Source: Devosia sp. (GTDB lineage Bacteria > Pseudomonadota > Alphaproteobacteria > Rhizobiales > Devosiaceae). Taken from it: a stretch of DNA of 64,000 bases. Each line of letters opens with the position of its first letter. The first letter of the stretch is position 1. Positions 1 to 8,793 of this stretch are shown here, piece by piece. Location: assembly GCA_016713105.1 (NCBI GenBank), contig JADJPS010000017.1:558001-622000 (forward strand), read 5' to 3'. The position numbers and the translations under genes were made by a program. A model generated the notes under the pieces. That model did no database searches, was not told the DNA's origin, and worked only from the letters and a program-made list of their open reading frames with translations.

Positions 1-553
1 CGAGGCGCTGCTCGACCCAGATCGGACCCAGACGGTGGTCGAACGGGTCGTGCGCCGGCTCGACCGTCTGGCCGACGAGGTGGAGCGCGGCTGGCAGGGG
101 CGCTCGGACGGCCAGGGCGGACTGATCTTCACCCGCACCATCCGGGGCGTCACCGAAACCCATGCCATCGACGCGCAGCTGCTCGCCAGCGCGGACGCCC
201 GCAAGATCCGGCAGATCGTCGAGAAACTCGCCGACCTCTATGGCGGCGTCGCGACGCTGACCCGCAGGGACGTGACGACGCCGATCTACGGGCCGAGCTC
301 GCTGTTCGCCGCCATCGGCGCGGCTGGCCGCAAGGGCGTTTCGCTGCAGCGCTACAAGGGACTGGGCGAGATGAACCCCGAGCAATTGTGGGAGACCACG
401 CTCGATCCGAACGCGCGCACGCTGCTGCAGGTGCAGATCAAGGACAGCGACGATCACGACCGGCTGTTCTCGGAACTCATGGGCGACCTGGTGGAGCCGC
501 GCCGCGACTTCATCCAGAACAACGCACTGAGCGTCGCCAACCTCGACGTCTAG
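1..553 (+). CDS. gyrB: DNA gyrase subunit B, C-terminal part (5' end outside window)
   Basis: The reading frame is open from the left edge (first full codon at base 2) and ends at TAG 551-553, so only the last ~183 residues are seen. They hold the end of the TOPRIM/C-terminal region of a type IIA topoisomerase B subunit, with the signature YKGLGEMNPEQLWETT followed by LMGDLVEPRRDFIQ and a C-terminus of the NALSVANLDV type. That ending matches GyrB (E. coli ends NALKAANIDI) and not ParE, whose C-terminus differs. GyrB supplies the ATPase of gyrase, which introduces negative supercoils. The subunit call is made on the tail alone. Confidence 0.9.
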   Translation, partial: EALLDPDRTQTVVERVVRRLDRLADEVERGWQGRSDGQGGLIFTRTIRGVTETHAIDAQLLASADARKIRQIVEKLADLYGGVATLTRRDVTTPIYGPSSLFAAIGAAGRKGVSLQRYKGLGEMNPEQLWETTLDPNARTLLQVQIKDSDDHDRLFSELMGDLVEPRRDFIQNNALSVANLDV

Positions 554-566
554 CGGGAGCGGCCAC

Positions 567-899
567 ATGGATTGGGTTGTGGCCGCCATCCTCGTCGCCA
601 TTGCCCTCGCCGTGCTGTGGTTTGTCGCTCGTGCGCTGGCAAGGCGCAGTCGCTATGCGCGGCTGATGGCGAAATATGGTGACGACCAGCTGGTCACCGC
701 CATCCTCACCCAGACCATCTGGCAGGGGATGACGGCCGAGCAGCTGCGCGAGGCCTGGGGCGAGCCCGCTGCGATCGAGCAGAAGGTGCTCAAGACCAAG
801 GTCAAGGAAATCTACAAGTACAAGCAGACGGCGCGGAACCGGTTTCGCGACAAGGTCACGCTGGAGGACGGCGTGGTCGTCGGCTGGGACCAGAAATAG
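567..899 (+). CDS. small membrane-anchored protein of unknown function
   Basis: 110 residues, starting at ATG 567, 13 bases after the gyrB stop, with a purine-rich gcgggagcgg ahead of it. Residues 3-24 form one hydrophobic segment followed by an Arg-rich stretch (ARRSRYAR), so it is probably an inner-membrane protein with its C-terminal part in the cytoplasm. The soluble part contains GMTAEQLREAWGEP, which loosely recalls the short helix-strand units of SmpA/BamE-like domains, then a very basic KTKVKEIYKYKQTARNRFRDK segment. I cannot name its function. The close spacing suggests co-transcription with gyrB. Confidence 0.65.
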   Translation: MDWVVAAILVAIALAVLWFVARALARRSRYARLMAKYGDDQLVTAILTQTIWQGMTAEQLREAWGEPAAIEQKVLKTKVKEIYKYKQTARNRFRDKVTLEDGVVVGWDQK

Positions 900-981
900 C
901 CGCCGGCAGCGCGTCGCTTGACACCGATCAAGCCGGGGCCCGTCGCCTGTGGCATCGGTCGATCTGAAGCGGGAGTGATCG

Positions 982-1386
982 ATGCAGACCTACAGGGTGA
1001 CGGCGGAGCGGGTCGGGCCCCATGGCGGGCTGGCCCGGACCAAGCAGGCCGCCCTCGAGATCGACACCGATCCGGCCGGGCGCGAGGACCTGTTCAACCC
1101 CACCGAACTGCTGCTGGCAGCGTTGGCGGGCTGCATCATGAAGGGGATCGAGCGGGTGTCGCCGATGATCTCGTTCGCACTCAGGGGTGTCGAAGTCAGC
1201 CTCTCCGCCACGCGCCAGGATGCGCCACCGCTCATCCTCTCGATCGACTACGAGATCGTCGTCGACACCGACGAGGACGACCGGCGGCTCAACCTGCTGC
1301 ATACCAATGTCCGCAAGTACGGCACGGTTTCCAACACGCTGGCTGCGGCCGTGACGCTCACCGGAACGTTGCGACGCAAGGAGTGA
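982..1386 (+). CDS. OsmC family protein
   Basis: 134 residues; ATG 982 follows an aagcgggag Shine-Dalgarno-like stretch. The fold is that of OsmC/Ohr proteins: an N-terminal strand region, the helix FNPTELLLAALAGCIMKGIE with Cys51, then a beta-rich half. OsmC and Ohr reduce organic hydroperoxides with two cysteines. Here the position that normally carries the second cysteine reads KYGTVSNTL, with no Cys, so this is one of the one-cysteine OsmC-like proteins (YhfA-like group) and its peroxidase activity is doubtful. It stands alone between a membrane protein and a penicillin-binding protein. Confidence 0.82.
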   Translation: MQTYRVTAERVGPHGGLARTKQAALEIDTDPAGREDLFNPTELLLAALAGCIMKGIERVSPMISFALRGVEVSLSATRQDAPPLILSIDYEIVVDTDEDDRRLNLLHTNVRKYGTVSNTLAAAVTLTGTLRRKE

Positions 1387-1548
1387 ACCGGGCCGGCGGA
1401 GCGCGCCTGTCTCCCTGGCGCAACACCCCTTAACCAGCCTGCTTAAGGCCACATAAACCGGCCACATTTAGCTTTGATAGCGATGGGGACCGCGCTGGTG
1501 CGGGGCCCGGATTCCGGGGCTCGGCGAGCGTGACGGTCGGACTGCCCG

Positions 1549-3765
1549 ATGGCATCCGCGTCCGGTTCCCCGCTTCGGGAAACGGCACCGGATACAGCCA
1601 TGCGCAAGAAGAATGCCGGGGCCCTGTTCATGGACTTCCAGATCTCGCCGGACGACCGTGTAGGGGCCACTCCCAAGAAGACGCGCGGCCGCCAGACCAG
1701 TGCAAAGCCCGCGTCGAGGAAGCCGGCGCGCGGTGCCCGCATCGAGCCGGGCTTTGCCGATACGGAAATCCATGTCGACGACGAGCACCAGTCGCGGCCG
1801 GGCCGCAAGACGCCGCAGCGCGGCAGGACCAAGAAGTCCCGCGGCCGGCGCCAGCGCGAACCCCTGACGCTGGGGCGCGTCGTCTGGAAGCTCGTCTCCT
1901 GGGCCTTCATCCTGGGGCTCTGGGGGGCGCTCGCGGCCGGGGCCGTGATCGTCTATTTCGCGGTGCAGCTGCCTTCAGCCGACAGTTGGAAGGTGCCGGA
2001 CCGTGCCGCCAACATCCGGATCGTTGCAGCGGATGGCCAGCTGATCTCGAACCGCGGCAAATCGGGCGGTGAGGCCATCTCCCTGCACGAGTTGCCCTAC
2101 TACGTGCCGGCCGCCTTCATCGCCATCGAGGACCGTCGCTTCAAGGACCATTTCGGCGTCGACGTGCTCGGCCTCGTCTCGGTGGCGCTCGAGAGCGTCA
2201 GGGCGGGCGAGGTGACCCGCGGCGCCTCGACCATTACCCAGCAGGTCGCCAAGAACCTGTTCCTCACCCCGGACCAGACGCTTGGGCGCAAGGTGCAGGA
2301 AATGGTGCTCGCCGTGTGGCTCGAGCAGACCTACAGCAAGGACGAGATCCTCGAACTCTACCTCAACCGGGTGAATTTCGGGCACGAGAAGTATGGAATC
2401 GAGGCGGCCAGCCAGTTCTACTTCGGCAAGTCGGCGCGCAACCTGTCGCTCAGCGAAGCGGCGATCTTCGCCGGCTCGCTGCAGGCCCCGTCGCGGCTCA
2501 ATCCCAAGGGCGACCCGGCGCGCGTCAAGGCGCGCCAGTCGCTGGTCCTTGCCGCCATGGCCAAGGAGGGCTACATCAGTGCGGCCGAGGCCAAGGCCGC
2601 TGCCATCGATCCCTCGCAGACCATCCGCACCAAGGTGGTGGGCTCGGAATCCTACGTCGCGGACTGGGTCGAGAGCCTGATGACCGCCTACCTGGGCGAG
2701 GTGAAGCAGGACGTCGTCGTCCACACCACCATCAACTGGGATCTGCAGAAGGAAGCCGAGTTCGTCATCAAGGAGGCGGTCGCGGCGCATGGCGCCGACA
2801 AGGGTTTCAGCCAGGGGGCGCTGGTCGCCATGGATGTCGACGGCTCGGTCCGCGCCCTCGTGGGCGGGGTGGACTACCAGCAGAGCCAGTACAATCGTGC
2901 CGTCACGGCGCGCCGGCAGCCAGGCTCGACTTTCAAGCCCTTCGTCTACCTCGCCGGCATGGAAAAGGGCTACACGCCCGACACGGTGGCCGAGGACAAC
3001 CCGATCGACATCGGCGGCTGGTCGCCGGAGAATGCCGATGGCAAGTACCTCGGGCAGATGACGCTGCGGCAGGCGCTGGCACTGTCGCGCAACACCGTTG
3101 CCGCGCTGCTTGCCAACGATGTCGGTCCGAGCAAGGTGGTCGAGGCGGCGATGCGCATGGGCATTTCCTCCCCGCTGATGGCAGTGCCCTCGATCGCGCT
3201 GGGCACGCAGGAAGTGTCGCTGCTCGAACTGACCGCCGGCTATGCCCCGTTCGCCAATGGCGGCATCGGAGTGATCGCCAGCGTCATCACCCGGATCGAG
3301 ACGCGGGAGGGCAAGGTGCTCTACGACGCCGTGCCGGCCGGACCGGGGCGGGTGATCGAGCCCGATGTCGTCGCCGAGATGAACGACATGCTGCATGCCG
3401 CGGTCGAGATCGGCACCGGCAAGCGGGCCCAGCTCAACGGCTGGCCGATGGCCGGCAAGACCGGCACCAGCCAGAAGGCGCGCGACGCGCTGTTCGTGGG
3501 CTATACCTCGCGGATGGTCGCCGGCGTATGGCTGGGCAACGACGACGATGTCGGCACCAAGCTCTCTGGTGGCAATGTCCCGGTCGAGATCTGGAGCCAG
3601 TTCATGGCCAAGGCGCACCAGGGCATCCCGGTGGCGGACCTTCCCGGCGCATCGAGCCAGCCGGGCTTCGACCAGAACGCCCTGCAGCCGATGGAACAGC
3701 CGGCCGTGGAGCGGCCCAAGCGCACGCTGGTCGACCTGCTCGGCGAGATCTTCGGTGGGGGCTGA
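1549..3765 (+). CDS. class A penicillin-binding protein (PBP1A/1C-type transglycosylase-transpeptidase)
   Basis: 738 residues from ATG 1549. A very basic cytoplasmic tail (to ~110) is followed by one membrane helix (~113-140). The glycosyltransferase GT51 domain follows, with catalytic Glu194 in IEDRRFKDH and GASTITQQVAKNL. The transpeptidase domain has Ser460/Lys463 (GSTFKPF), Ser513 (SRN) and Lys637 (KTGTS). It polymerises lipid II glycan and crosslinks peptides at the outer face of the inner membrane. Alternative starts are ATG 1600 (MRKKNAGAL) and ATG 1630; none has a convincing Shine-Dalgarno, so the first 17-27 residues are uncertain. AT-rich bases around 1430-1475 are the likely promoter region. 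Confidence 0.9.
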   Translation: MASASGSPLRETAPDTAMRKKNAGALFMDFQISPDDRVGATPKKTRGRQTSAKPASRKPARGARIEPGFADTEIHVDDEHQSRPGRKTPQRGRTKKSRGRRQREPLTLGRVVWKLVSWAFILGLWGALAAGAVIVYFAVQLPSADSWKVPDRAANIRIVAADGQLISNRGKSGGEAISLHELPYYVPAAFIAIEDRRFKDHFGVDVLGLVSVALESVRAGEVTRGASTITQQVAKNLFLTPDQTLGRKVQEMVLAVWLEQTYSKDEILELYLNRVNFGHEKYGIEAASQFYFGKSARNLSLSEAAIFAGSLQAPSRLNPKGDPARVKARQSLVLAAMAKEGYISAAEAKAAAIDPSQTIRTKVVGSESYVADWVESLMTAYLGEVKQDVVVHTTINWDLQKEAEFVIKEAVAAHGADKGFSQGALVAMDVDGSVRALVGGVDYQQSQYNRAVTARRQPGSTFKPFVYLAGMEKGYTPDTVAEDNPIDIGGWSPENADGKYLGQMTLRQALALSRNTVAALLANDVGPSKVVEAAMRMGISSPLMAVPSIALGTQEVSLLELTAGYAPFANGGIGVIASVITRIETREGKVLYDAVPAGPGRVIEPDVVAEMNDMLHAAVEIGTGKRAQLNGWPMAGKTGTSQKARDALFVGYTSRMVAGVWLGNDDDVGTKLSGGNVPVEIWSQFMAKAHQGIPVADLPGASSQPGFDQNALQPMEQPAVERPKRTLVDLLGEIFGGG

Positions 3766-3777
3766 TCGCCTCGGCCT

Positions 3778-4512
3778 TCAGTCCTGCCCGTAGCCCATCA
3801 GCAGCTTGCCGTTCGCCTTGAGCCAGGAGCGGCCCTGGCTCATGTCGGGCAGCGTCCGCTCCACCGTCTTCCAGAAGCTGGGCGAGTGGTTCATGTGGAC
3901 GAGGTGCGCCACCTCGTGCGCGGCAACGTAGTCGAGCACGAAGGGCGGGGCGAGGACGAGGCGCCAGTTGTAGTTGAGCCGGCCGGTGGACGAGCACGAG
4001 CCCCAACGCGTCGTCTGGCTGCGCATCGCCACCGAGCGCACGGTGACATCCAGCCTCTCGGCGTGGATGGCGGAGCGCGCCGAAAGATCGACAAGCGCCT
4101 CAGCCTTCAGCCACTCGGTCAGACGTCGCGCCAGGTGGGCCGCCTCGCCGGGTACGAGCAGCGACGGTTCGCCGTCGATCTCGGCGACGTCGACCCGTCC
4201 CCGCAGCCGACCGGTGGCGTGAATGCGGTGAACAGCACCACGCAGCGGCACCAGCTCGCCGTCGGCGAACGGTGTCCGCGGGGCGCTGCGCCTCATGCGC
4301 GCAGCAAGCCAGCCTTCGTGGCGGTGGAGGAACGCCTCGGCTTCCTTCCAGCGGCCATGGCTGGGCAGGGTGAGCACGGGATCGCCGTGGTGCGGCACGC
4401 TCAGCCGGTAGCTGCGCGCCCGGGCACTGACCTTGACCATCACTTCCACCCGCCGGCCGTCGAGCACCAGCGCGCAGCGGTCGGGTATCCTGGCGGGGAA
4501 GAGGAAGTTCAT
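3778..4512 (-). CDS. YgjP/DUF45-type zinc metallopeptidase
   Basis: 244 residues. The C-terminal half carries HEVAHLVHMNH (zinc ligands His199, His203, His209, catalytic Glu200) followed by SPSFW, with the upstream RWGSCSSTGRLNYNW block. This combination defines the M48-related YgjP-like metal-dependent hydrolases (formerly DUF45, related to WSS1/SprT proteases). No signal peptide is visible, so it should be cytoplasmic. The substrate is unknown; WSS1 relatives act on DNA-protein crosslinks, but that cannot be assumed here. It converges with the penicillin-binding protein gene, whose stop is 12 bases away. Confidence 0.85.
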   Translation of the reverse strand: MNFLFPARIPDRCALVLDGRRVEVMVKVSARARSYRLSVPHHGDPVLTLPSHGRWKEAEAFLHRHEGWLAARMRRSAPRTPFADGELVPLRGAVHRIHATGRLRGRVDVAEIDGEPSLLVPGEAAHLARRLTEWLKAEALVDLSARSAIHAERLDVTVRSVAMRSQTTRWGSCSSTGRLNYNWRLVLAPPFVLDYVAAHEVAHLVHMNHSPSFWKTVERTLPDMSQGRSWLKANGKLLMGYGQD

Positions 4513-4550
4513 GCCGCGATCATCGCCGATTCGGGCTGTCGCCGAACGAC

Positions 4551-4578
4551 AAAAAAGCGCCTCCCCGAAGGGAGGCGC
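4551..4578 (-). terminator. intrinsic terminator of the DUF2852 gene
   Basis: Read on the minus strand: GCGCCTCCC, loop TTCG, GGGAGGCGC, then TTTTTT (plus-strand A-run 4551-4556). A 9-bp perfect stem closed by a C(UUCG)G tetraloop and a U6 tract is a textbook rho-independent terminator. It lies 30 bases after the stop of the gene at 4609-5049. Confidence 0.9.
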
Positions 4579-4608
4579 AGTGGTCAGGAGAACACGGGAG
4601 AAATGCCG

Positions 4609-5049
4609 TCAGGCATTGGTCCCGTTGTTGTCGCCATAGCTGGACCGATTGCCGTTGCGGTCGCGCATGAAGCGGTCGAACTCCTCGCGGTCGCGAGCCA
4701 TGCGGAGATTGCGCATGTACTCGTGGAAGGCGTGGATTTCCCCGTCGAGGCGCCTGCGCTCCTCTTCGAGACGCTTCAGTTGCTCGGCCCGGTACTCGTC
4801 GAAGGCGGCATTGCCGCTCGCCGAGTGGAAGCCGCCATGCCGGAAGGCATGACCTTTCGAGCAGTTCTCGGCCCAGGCGCGGGAGCGGTTGACGAACCGT
4901 TCCGCCTTGTCCGTCGAGCCCCCGAACATCTCGCCCCACAGGATATAGGCGAGCATTGCAAGGCCGAGCGGCCAGAAGATGACGAAGCCCAGGACCATCA
5001 AGGCGATGGTCAGCGGGCTCCATTGCGGTTTGATAATCGCGGTATGCAT
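4609..5049 (-). CDS. DUF2852 membrane protein
   Basis: 146 residues. A hydrophobic helix at ~14-38 (SPLTIALMVLGFVIFWPLGL) is followed by a charged, largely helical domain rich in Glu/Arg (FDEYRAEQLKRLEEERRRLD). The tail is Asn/Arg-rich. The pattern, including the SGNAAFDEYRAEQL block, matches the DUF2852 family of alphaproteobacterial membrane proteins, which have no assigned function. The C-terminal part may form a coiled coil. The gene is a single unit: its own terminator follows, and the divergent regB-like gene starts about 140 bases upstream. Confidence 0.85.
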   Translation of the reverse strand: MHTAIIKPQWSPLTIALMVLGFVIFWPLGLAMLAYILWGEMFGGSTDKAERFVNRSRAWAENCSKGHAFRHGGFHSASGNAAFDEYRAEQLKRLEEERRRLDGEIHAFHEYMRNLRMARDREEFDRFMRDRNGNRSSYGDNNGTNA

Positions 5050-5187
5050 GGACTTGTCTCCCAGTCACGAACAGGGGGGATGTGGTCCCATGCGGCGGGG
5101 GGTCAAGCGCGGTGCTCACGGATTTTTGCCCTTGAAATGCCGCGCCGGGTTTCCCATGCAGGCGAGGGGCGGTGGGGGAGGCAGGAC

Positions 5188-6498
5188 TTGACCGAATCGA
5201 ACAGTGCAGCACCGGCGGGCGCCCGCTTCCCCGGAAGCTGGCGGCCGCTGCGTCTCGGTACGCTGGTCGGCCTGCGCTGGCTGGCGATCACCGGGCAGGC
5301 GCTCGGCGTGCTGTTCGTGCAGTTCGGGCTGGGCTACCCGCTGCCCCTGCTCGGGTGCCTGCTGCTGATCGGCCTCTCGGTCGGGCTCAATCTCTGGCTG
5401 GTCCTGCGGCTGGGCGAGGCGCACCGCCCCTCGCCGATGGTCGCAACCCTGCAGCTGGCCTGGGACCTGAGCCAGCTCAGTGCGCTGCTGGCGCTGACCG
5501 GGGGGTTGCAGAACCCGTTTTCGCTGCTGCTGCTGGCACCGGTCTCGGTGTCGGCGACGACGCTTCCCCAGCGTTCGACCCTGGTGCTCGCGGGCATCGC
5601 GGCGGTTCTGGCCTCGGGGCTGGCGGTGTTCCACCTCGACCTGCCCTGGCGTCCAGGTGAGCGGCTCGCATTCGACCGGGTCTATGTCATCGGCATCTGG
5701 GTGAGCCTGATCTGCGGCGTCACCTTCATCGCCGCCTATACCAACCGGGTGGCGCACGAGGCGCGACAACTGGCGGACGCGCTGGCAGCGACCGAGCTGG
5801 CGCTGTCCCGGCACGAGCAGCTCAGTGCGCTCGACGGCCTCGCGGCGGCGGCGGCGCACGAACTGGGCACGCCGCTCTCCACCATTGCGCTTGCCGCCCG
5901 CGAGATCCGCGACGAGGTGCCCGAGGGTCCGGTGCGCGAGGACGTCGAACTGATCATGTCGCAGGCGGCGCGCTGCCGCGTCATCCTTGGCAGGCTCCGC
6001 AGCCTGCACGATTCGCCGGGCGACCCGTTCGCCGCAGTGCCGCTCGGAGCATTGCTCGCAGAGGTGGTTCAGCCGCTCGCCGGCCGCGGCACGACAATCT
6101 CGATCCGGACCGACAAGGCGGCAGGCGAGGAGCCGGTGATCCCGCGTTCGGCCGGCCTGCTCTATGGCCTCGGCAACCTGATCGAGAATGCGGCGCAGTT
6201 CGCGCAGAAGGCGGTGCTGATCGAGGCGAGCTGGGACAGGGTGGCGCTGACCATCACCATCACCGACGACGGCCCGGGCTTTCCGCCCGAACTCGTGACC
6301 CGGCTGGGCGAGCCGTACCTGACCAGCCGCCCGCGCTCGGCCGAGAGCGGCGAGCCGGGCGGGCTGGGGCTGGGCATCTTCATCTCCAAGACCCTGCTCG
6401 AGCGCACCGGGGCGCGGCTGAGCTTCGAGAACGAGGCGGCACACGGGCATGCGCGGGTGCGGCTGATCTGGCCGCGTGGTGCCTTCGAACACAGGTGA
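5188..6498 (+). CDS. regB: redox-sensing histidine kinase RegB/PrrB/ActS
   Basis: 436 residues. Start TTG 5188 is chosen because it has a strong GGGGAGG Shine-Dalgarno 6-8 bases upstream and puts the protein at normal RegB length; the frame is open far upstream, so the start is not fixed by a stop. About six membrane helices (to ~190) contain GGLQNPF, the equivalent of the quinone-binding GGLNNPF loop of RegB. The H-box is AAAHELGTPLSTI with His224; Cys263 in RCRVIL matches the redox-active Cys265 of Rhodobacter RegB. N, G1 and G2 boxes (NLIENAAQFA, DDGPGF, GGLGLGIFI) complete the kinase. It phosphorylates RegA according to respiratory redox state. Its partner follows 56 bases downstream. Confidence 0.93.
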   Translation: MTESNSAAPAGARFPGSWRPLRLGTLVGLRWLAITGQALGVLFVQFGLGYPLPLLGCLLLIGLSVGLNLWLVLRLGEAHRPSPMVATLQLAWDLSQLSALLALTGGLQNPFSLLLLAPVSVSATTLPQRSTLVLAGIAAVLASGLAVFHLDLPWRPGERLAFDRVYVIGIWVSLICGVTFIAAYTNRVAHEARQLADALAATELALSRHEQLSALDGLAAAAAHELGTPLSTIALAAREIRDEVPEGPVREDVELIMSQAARCRVILGRLRSLHDSPGDPFAAVPLGALLAEVVQPLAGRGTTISIRTDKAAGEEPVIPRSAGLLYGLGNLIENAAQFAQKAVLIEASWDRVALTITITDDGPGFPPELVTRLGEPYLTSRPRSAESGEPGGLGLGIFISKTLLERTGARLSFENEAAHGHARVRLIWPRGAFEHR

Positions 6499-6554
6499 GG
6501 CAGAATTCCTGCGACCTTTTGACCTTTTCGCCCAAAACCCTTACATGGGCGACA

Positions 6555-7106
6555 ATGAGCACAGTTGATGAACTCCTGGCAGCCGACAGAAGCCTGCTGC
6601 TGGTCGATGACGACAAGACCTTCCTCACCCGCCTCGAGCGGGCGATGCAGAAACGTGGCTTCGATGTGCGGATCGCCGATACCGTAGCAGGCGGCCTTGC
6701 CGCCGTCGCCGAGGCCCCGCCGGCCTATGCGGTGGTGGACCTCCGCCTCGAGGACGGAAACGGCCTCGACGTGGTCGCCGCGCTCCACACCCGACGGACC
6801 GACGCGCGGGTGGTGGTGCTCACCGGCTACGGCAACATCGCGACGGCGGTGACGGCGGTGAAGCTGGGGGCGGTCGACTATCTCAGCAAGCCTGCCGATG
6901 CCGAGGACGTGATCAACGCCCTGCTCGCCACCGGCGGTGCGCCACCGGAGCCGCCGGAGAACCCGATGTCGGCGGACCGGGTGCGCTGGGAGCATATCCA
7001 GCGCGTCTACGAGCTGTGCGATCGCAACGTGTCGGAGACGGCACGGCGGCTCAACATGCACCGCCGCACGCTGCAGCGCATACTCGCCAAGCGCGCCCCA
7101 AAATAA
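6555..7106 (+). CDS. regA: response regulator RegA/PrrA/ActR
   Basis: 183 residues from ATG 6555 (MSTVDELL); an upstream in-frame ATG at 6495 would add 20 unrelated residues. The receiver domain has the acidic pair DDD (18-20), phospho-acceptor Asp62 (VVDLRLEDGNG), T90 in LTGYG and Lys112 (LSKPADAED). A proline-rich linker leads to a C-terminal Fis-type helix-turn-helix (VSETARRLNMHRRTLQRIL), which is nearly invariant in RegA/PrrA/ActR proteins. RegA controls respiration, nitrogen and carbon assimilation genes under redox control. It forms an operon with the kinase upstream. Confidence 0.93.
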   Translation: MSTVDELLAADRSLLLVDDDKTFLTRLERAMQKRGFDVRIADTVAGGLAAVAEAPPAYAVVDLRLEDGNGLDVVAALHTRRTDARVVVLTGYGNIATAVTAVKLGAVDYLSKPADAEDVINALLATGGAPPEPPENPMSADRVRWEHIQRVYELCDRNVSETARRLNMHRRTLQRILAKRAPK

Positions 7107-7131
7107 CCGAACACTCCCGAGGGACGCTGCC

Positions 7132-8793
7132 ATGACGGTCACGCTGCATTTCCACGGGGCGGCAGGGACCGTCACGGGCTCGTGCTACCGCGTCGTGCAC
7201 CCGGCCGGGCAGTTCCTCGTCGACTGCGGGCTGTTCCAGGGCAATCGCACGGTTCGGGACCTCAACTTCAAGCCGTTCCCCTTCGACCCGCGACGCATCG
7301 ATTTCGCACTGCTGACGCATGCCCATATCGATCACGCAGGATTGCTGCCACGTCTGGTGCACCTGGGCTTCAGGAAGCCGATCTGGATGACCGAGCCTAC
7401 GTCCGGCCTGCTGGAATACCTGCTGCCGGATGCTGCAGGCATCCAGGAGAGCGAGGCGGAGCGGGTGACCCGCAAGGCGGCGCGCCGCGCCGATCCCCCG
7501 GCCAAGCCGCTCTACACGATGGAAGACGCCGCAGCGGCGCTGAAGCTCCGCCGGACGCTGGCCTATGGAGCGTGGAGCGAACCGGGGCCCGGGGTACGGG
7601 TCCGCTACTGGAACGCCGGCCACATCCTGGGCTCGGCCTCGATCGAACTCGAGGTCCGGGACAGCAACGGCAAGGCCATCCGCATGCTGTTCTCGGGTGA
7701 TCTGGGGCCGGACCAGAAGGTGTTCTACGAGGGCCCGGACGCGCCGTCGGACTTCGACTACATCCTCGCCGAATCCACCTATGGCGGGCGGGAACGCGAG
7801 GACTTCACGCTCGAGCAGCGGCGCGACGCTCTCAAGACCGAGATCAACGAGGCGCTCGGTCGCGGCGGGAACCTGGTGATCCCGACCTTCGCGGTCGAAC
7901 GCAGCCAGGAGTTGCTGCACGATATCGGCGTGCTGATCCGGGACGGCGACATCTCGCCCAGCCTGGTGTTCCTCGACAGCCCGCTCGCCTCCAAGATAAC
8001 GGGGGTCTATCGCCAGCACGCGGGGATGTTCGACGACCTGGAGCTGAGCGCCGAGGCGCTGTTCAACGATCCGCGCTTCCGGCTGGTTGAGGCGGTCGCC
8101 GAGAGCAAGGCAATCAATTCGATCCGCGGCGGCGCCATCATCATGTCGGCCTCCGGCATGTGCGAGGCGGGCCGCATCAAACATCACCTCAGGAACAATC
8201 TGCCGCGTGGCAATGCCACGGTGCTGTTCGTCGGTTACCAGGCGCCGGGTACGCTGGGCCAGATCATCCAGTCGGGTGCTCGCGAGGTACGGATCCACTC
8301 CGACATCGTGCCGGTGCGGGCCCGTATCCGCAGCCTGGGCAACTACTCGGCCCATGCCGATCATTCCGAACTGGTCGAATGGGTGACCCGGCGCCTGCCG
8401 GCGCATGGCGCGATCTTCCTCACCCACGGCGAGGACGAGGAGCGGGCGGCGCTCAGGACCGCGCTGATGCATGATGACGGCCTTGCCAGCGACCAGGTGC
8501 TGATGCCGATGCTGGACGACCAGTTCGAGCTGCGGGCCGAGGGCGTCGCCGGCGTCGGGCATCCCGACCGGCCACGCCTCGACATGGACCAGGTGACGCT
8601 GGACTGGCACAATGCCTATGCCAACTTCCTGATCGAGCTCTCGAACCGGCTGCAGGCAGAGCCCGACGACCACCGTCGGCTCGAACTCATGTCGGTGCTG
8701 ACGACAACGCTCGGGGCAGGCCCGGGGGTGAGCGGAGCAAGCCCGAAGCCGGCCACGCACCGGGTGCCGCACGGCGAGGCCGGCGACGAATAG
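7132..8793 (+). CDS. metallo-beta-lactamase/beta-CASP hydrolase (RNA exonuclease-like)
   Basis: 553 residues from ATG 7132, with Shine-Dalgarno gaggga 7 bases ahead. The MBL motif II is THAHIDHAG (His63, His65, Asp67, His68); further metal motifs are GHILGSA and FSGDLG. The beta-CASP insert (VIPTFAVERSQELL, SGMCEAGRIKHHL) and the terminal SAHADHSEL histidine motif make it a member of the YsaN/CPSF73-like MBL-beta-CASP group found in many proteobacteria. Such proteins are RNA nucleases or uncharacterised hydrolases. The last ~40 residues are low-complexity and family-atypical. It follows regA by 25 bases on the same strand; no functional link is known. Confidence 0.87.
   Translation: MTVTLHFHGAAGTVTGSCYRVVHPAGQFLVDCGLFQGNRTVRDLNFKPFPFDPRRIDFALLTHAHIDHAGLLPRLVHLGFRKPIWMTEPTSGLLEYLLPDAAGIQESEAERVTRKAARRADPPAKPLYTMEDAAAALKLRRTLAYGAWSEPGPGVRVRYWNAGHILGSASIELEVRDSNGKAIRMLFSGDLGPDQKVFYEGPDAPSDFDYILAESTYGGREREDFTLEQRRDALKTEINEALGRGGNLVIPTFAVERSQELLHDIGVLIRDGDISPSLVFLDSPLASKITGVYRQHAGMFDDLELSAEALFNDPRFRLVEAVAESKAINSIRGGAIIMSASGMCEAGRIKHHLRNNLPRGNATVLFVGYQAPGTLGQIIQSGAREVRIHSDIVPVRARIRSLGNYSAHADHSELVEWVTRRLPAHGAIFLTHGEDEERAALRTALMHDDGLASDQVLMPMLDDQFELRAEGVAGVGHPDRPRLDMDQVTLDWHNAYANFLIELSNRLQAEPDDHRRLELMSVLTTTLGAGPGVSGASPKPATHRVPHGEAGDE

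Noticed and set aside
1975..3618. Minus-strand open frame of ~550 codons opposite the penicillin-binding protein gene
   Set aside because: Antisense shadow; the plus strand holds all catalytic motifs of a class A PBP.
3886..5187. N-terminal extension of the RegB-like frame by ~430 codons
   Set aside because: The extension is antisense to the metallopeptidase and DUF2852 genes and covers a terminator; the TTG at 5188 with strong Shine-Dalgarno gives a normal RegB.
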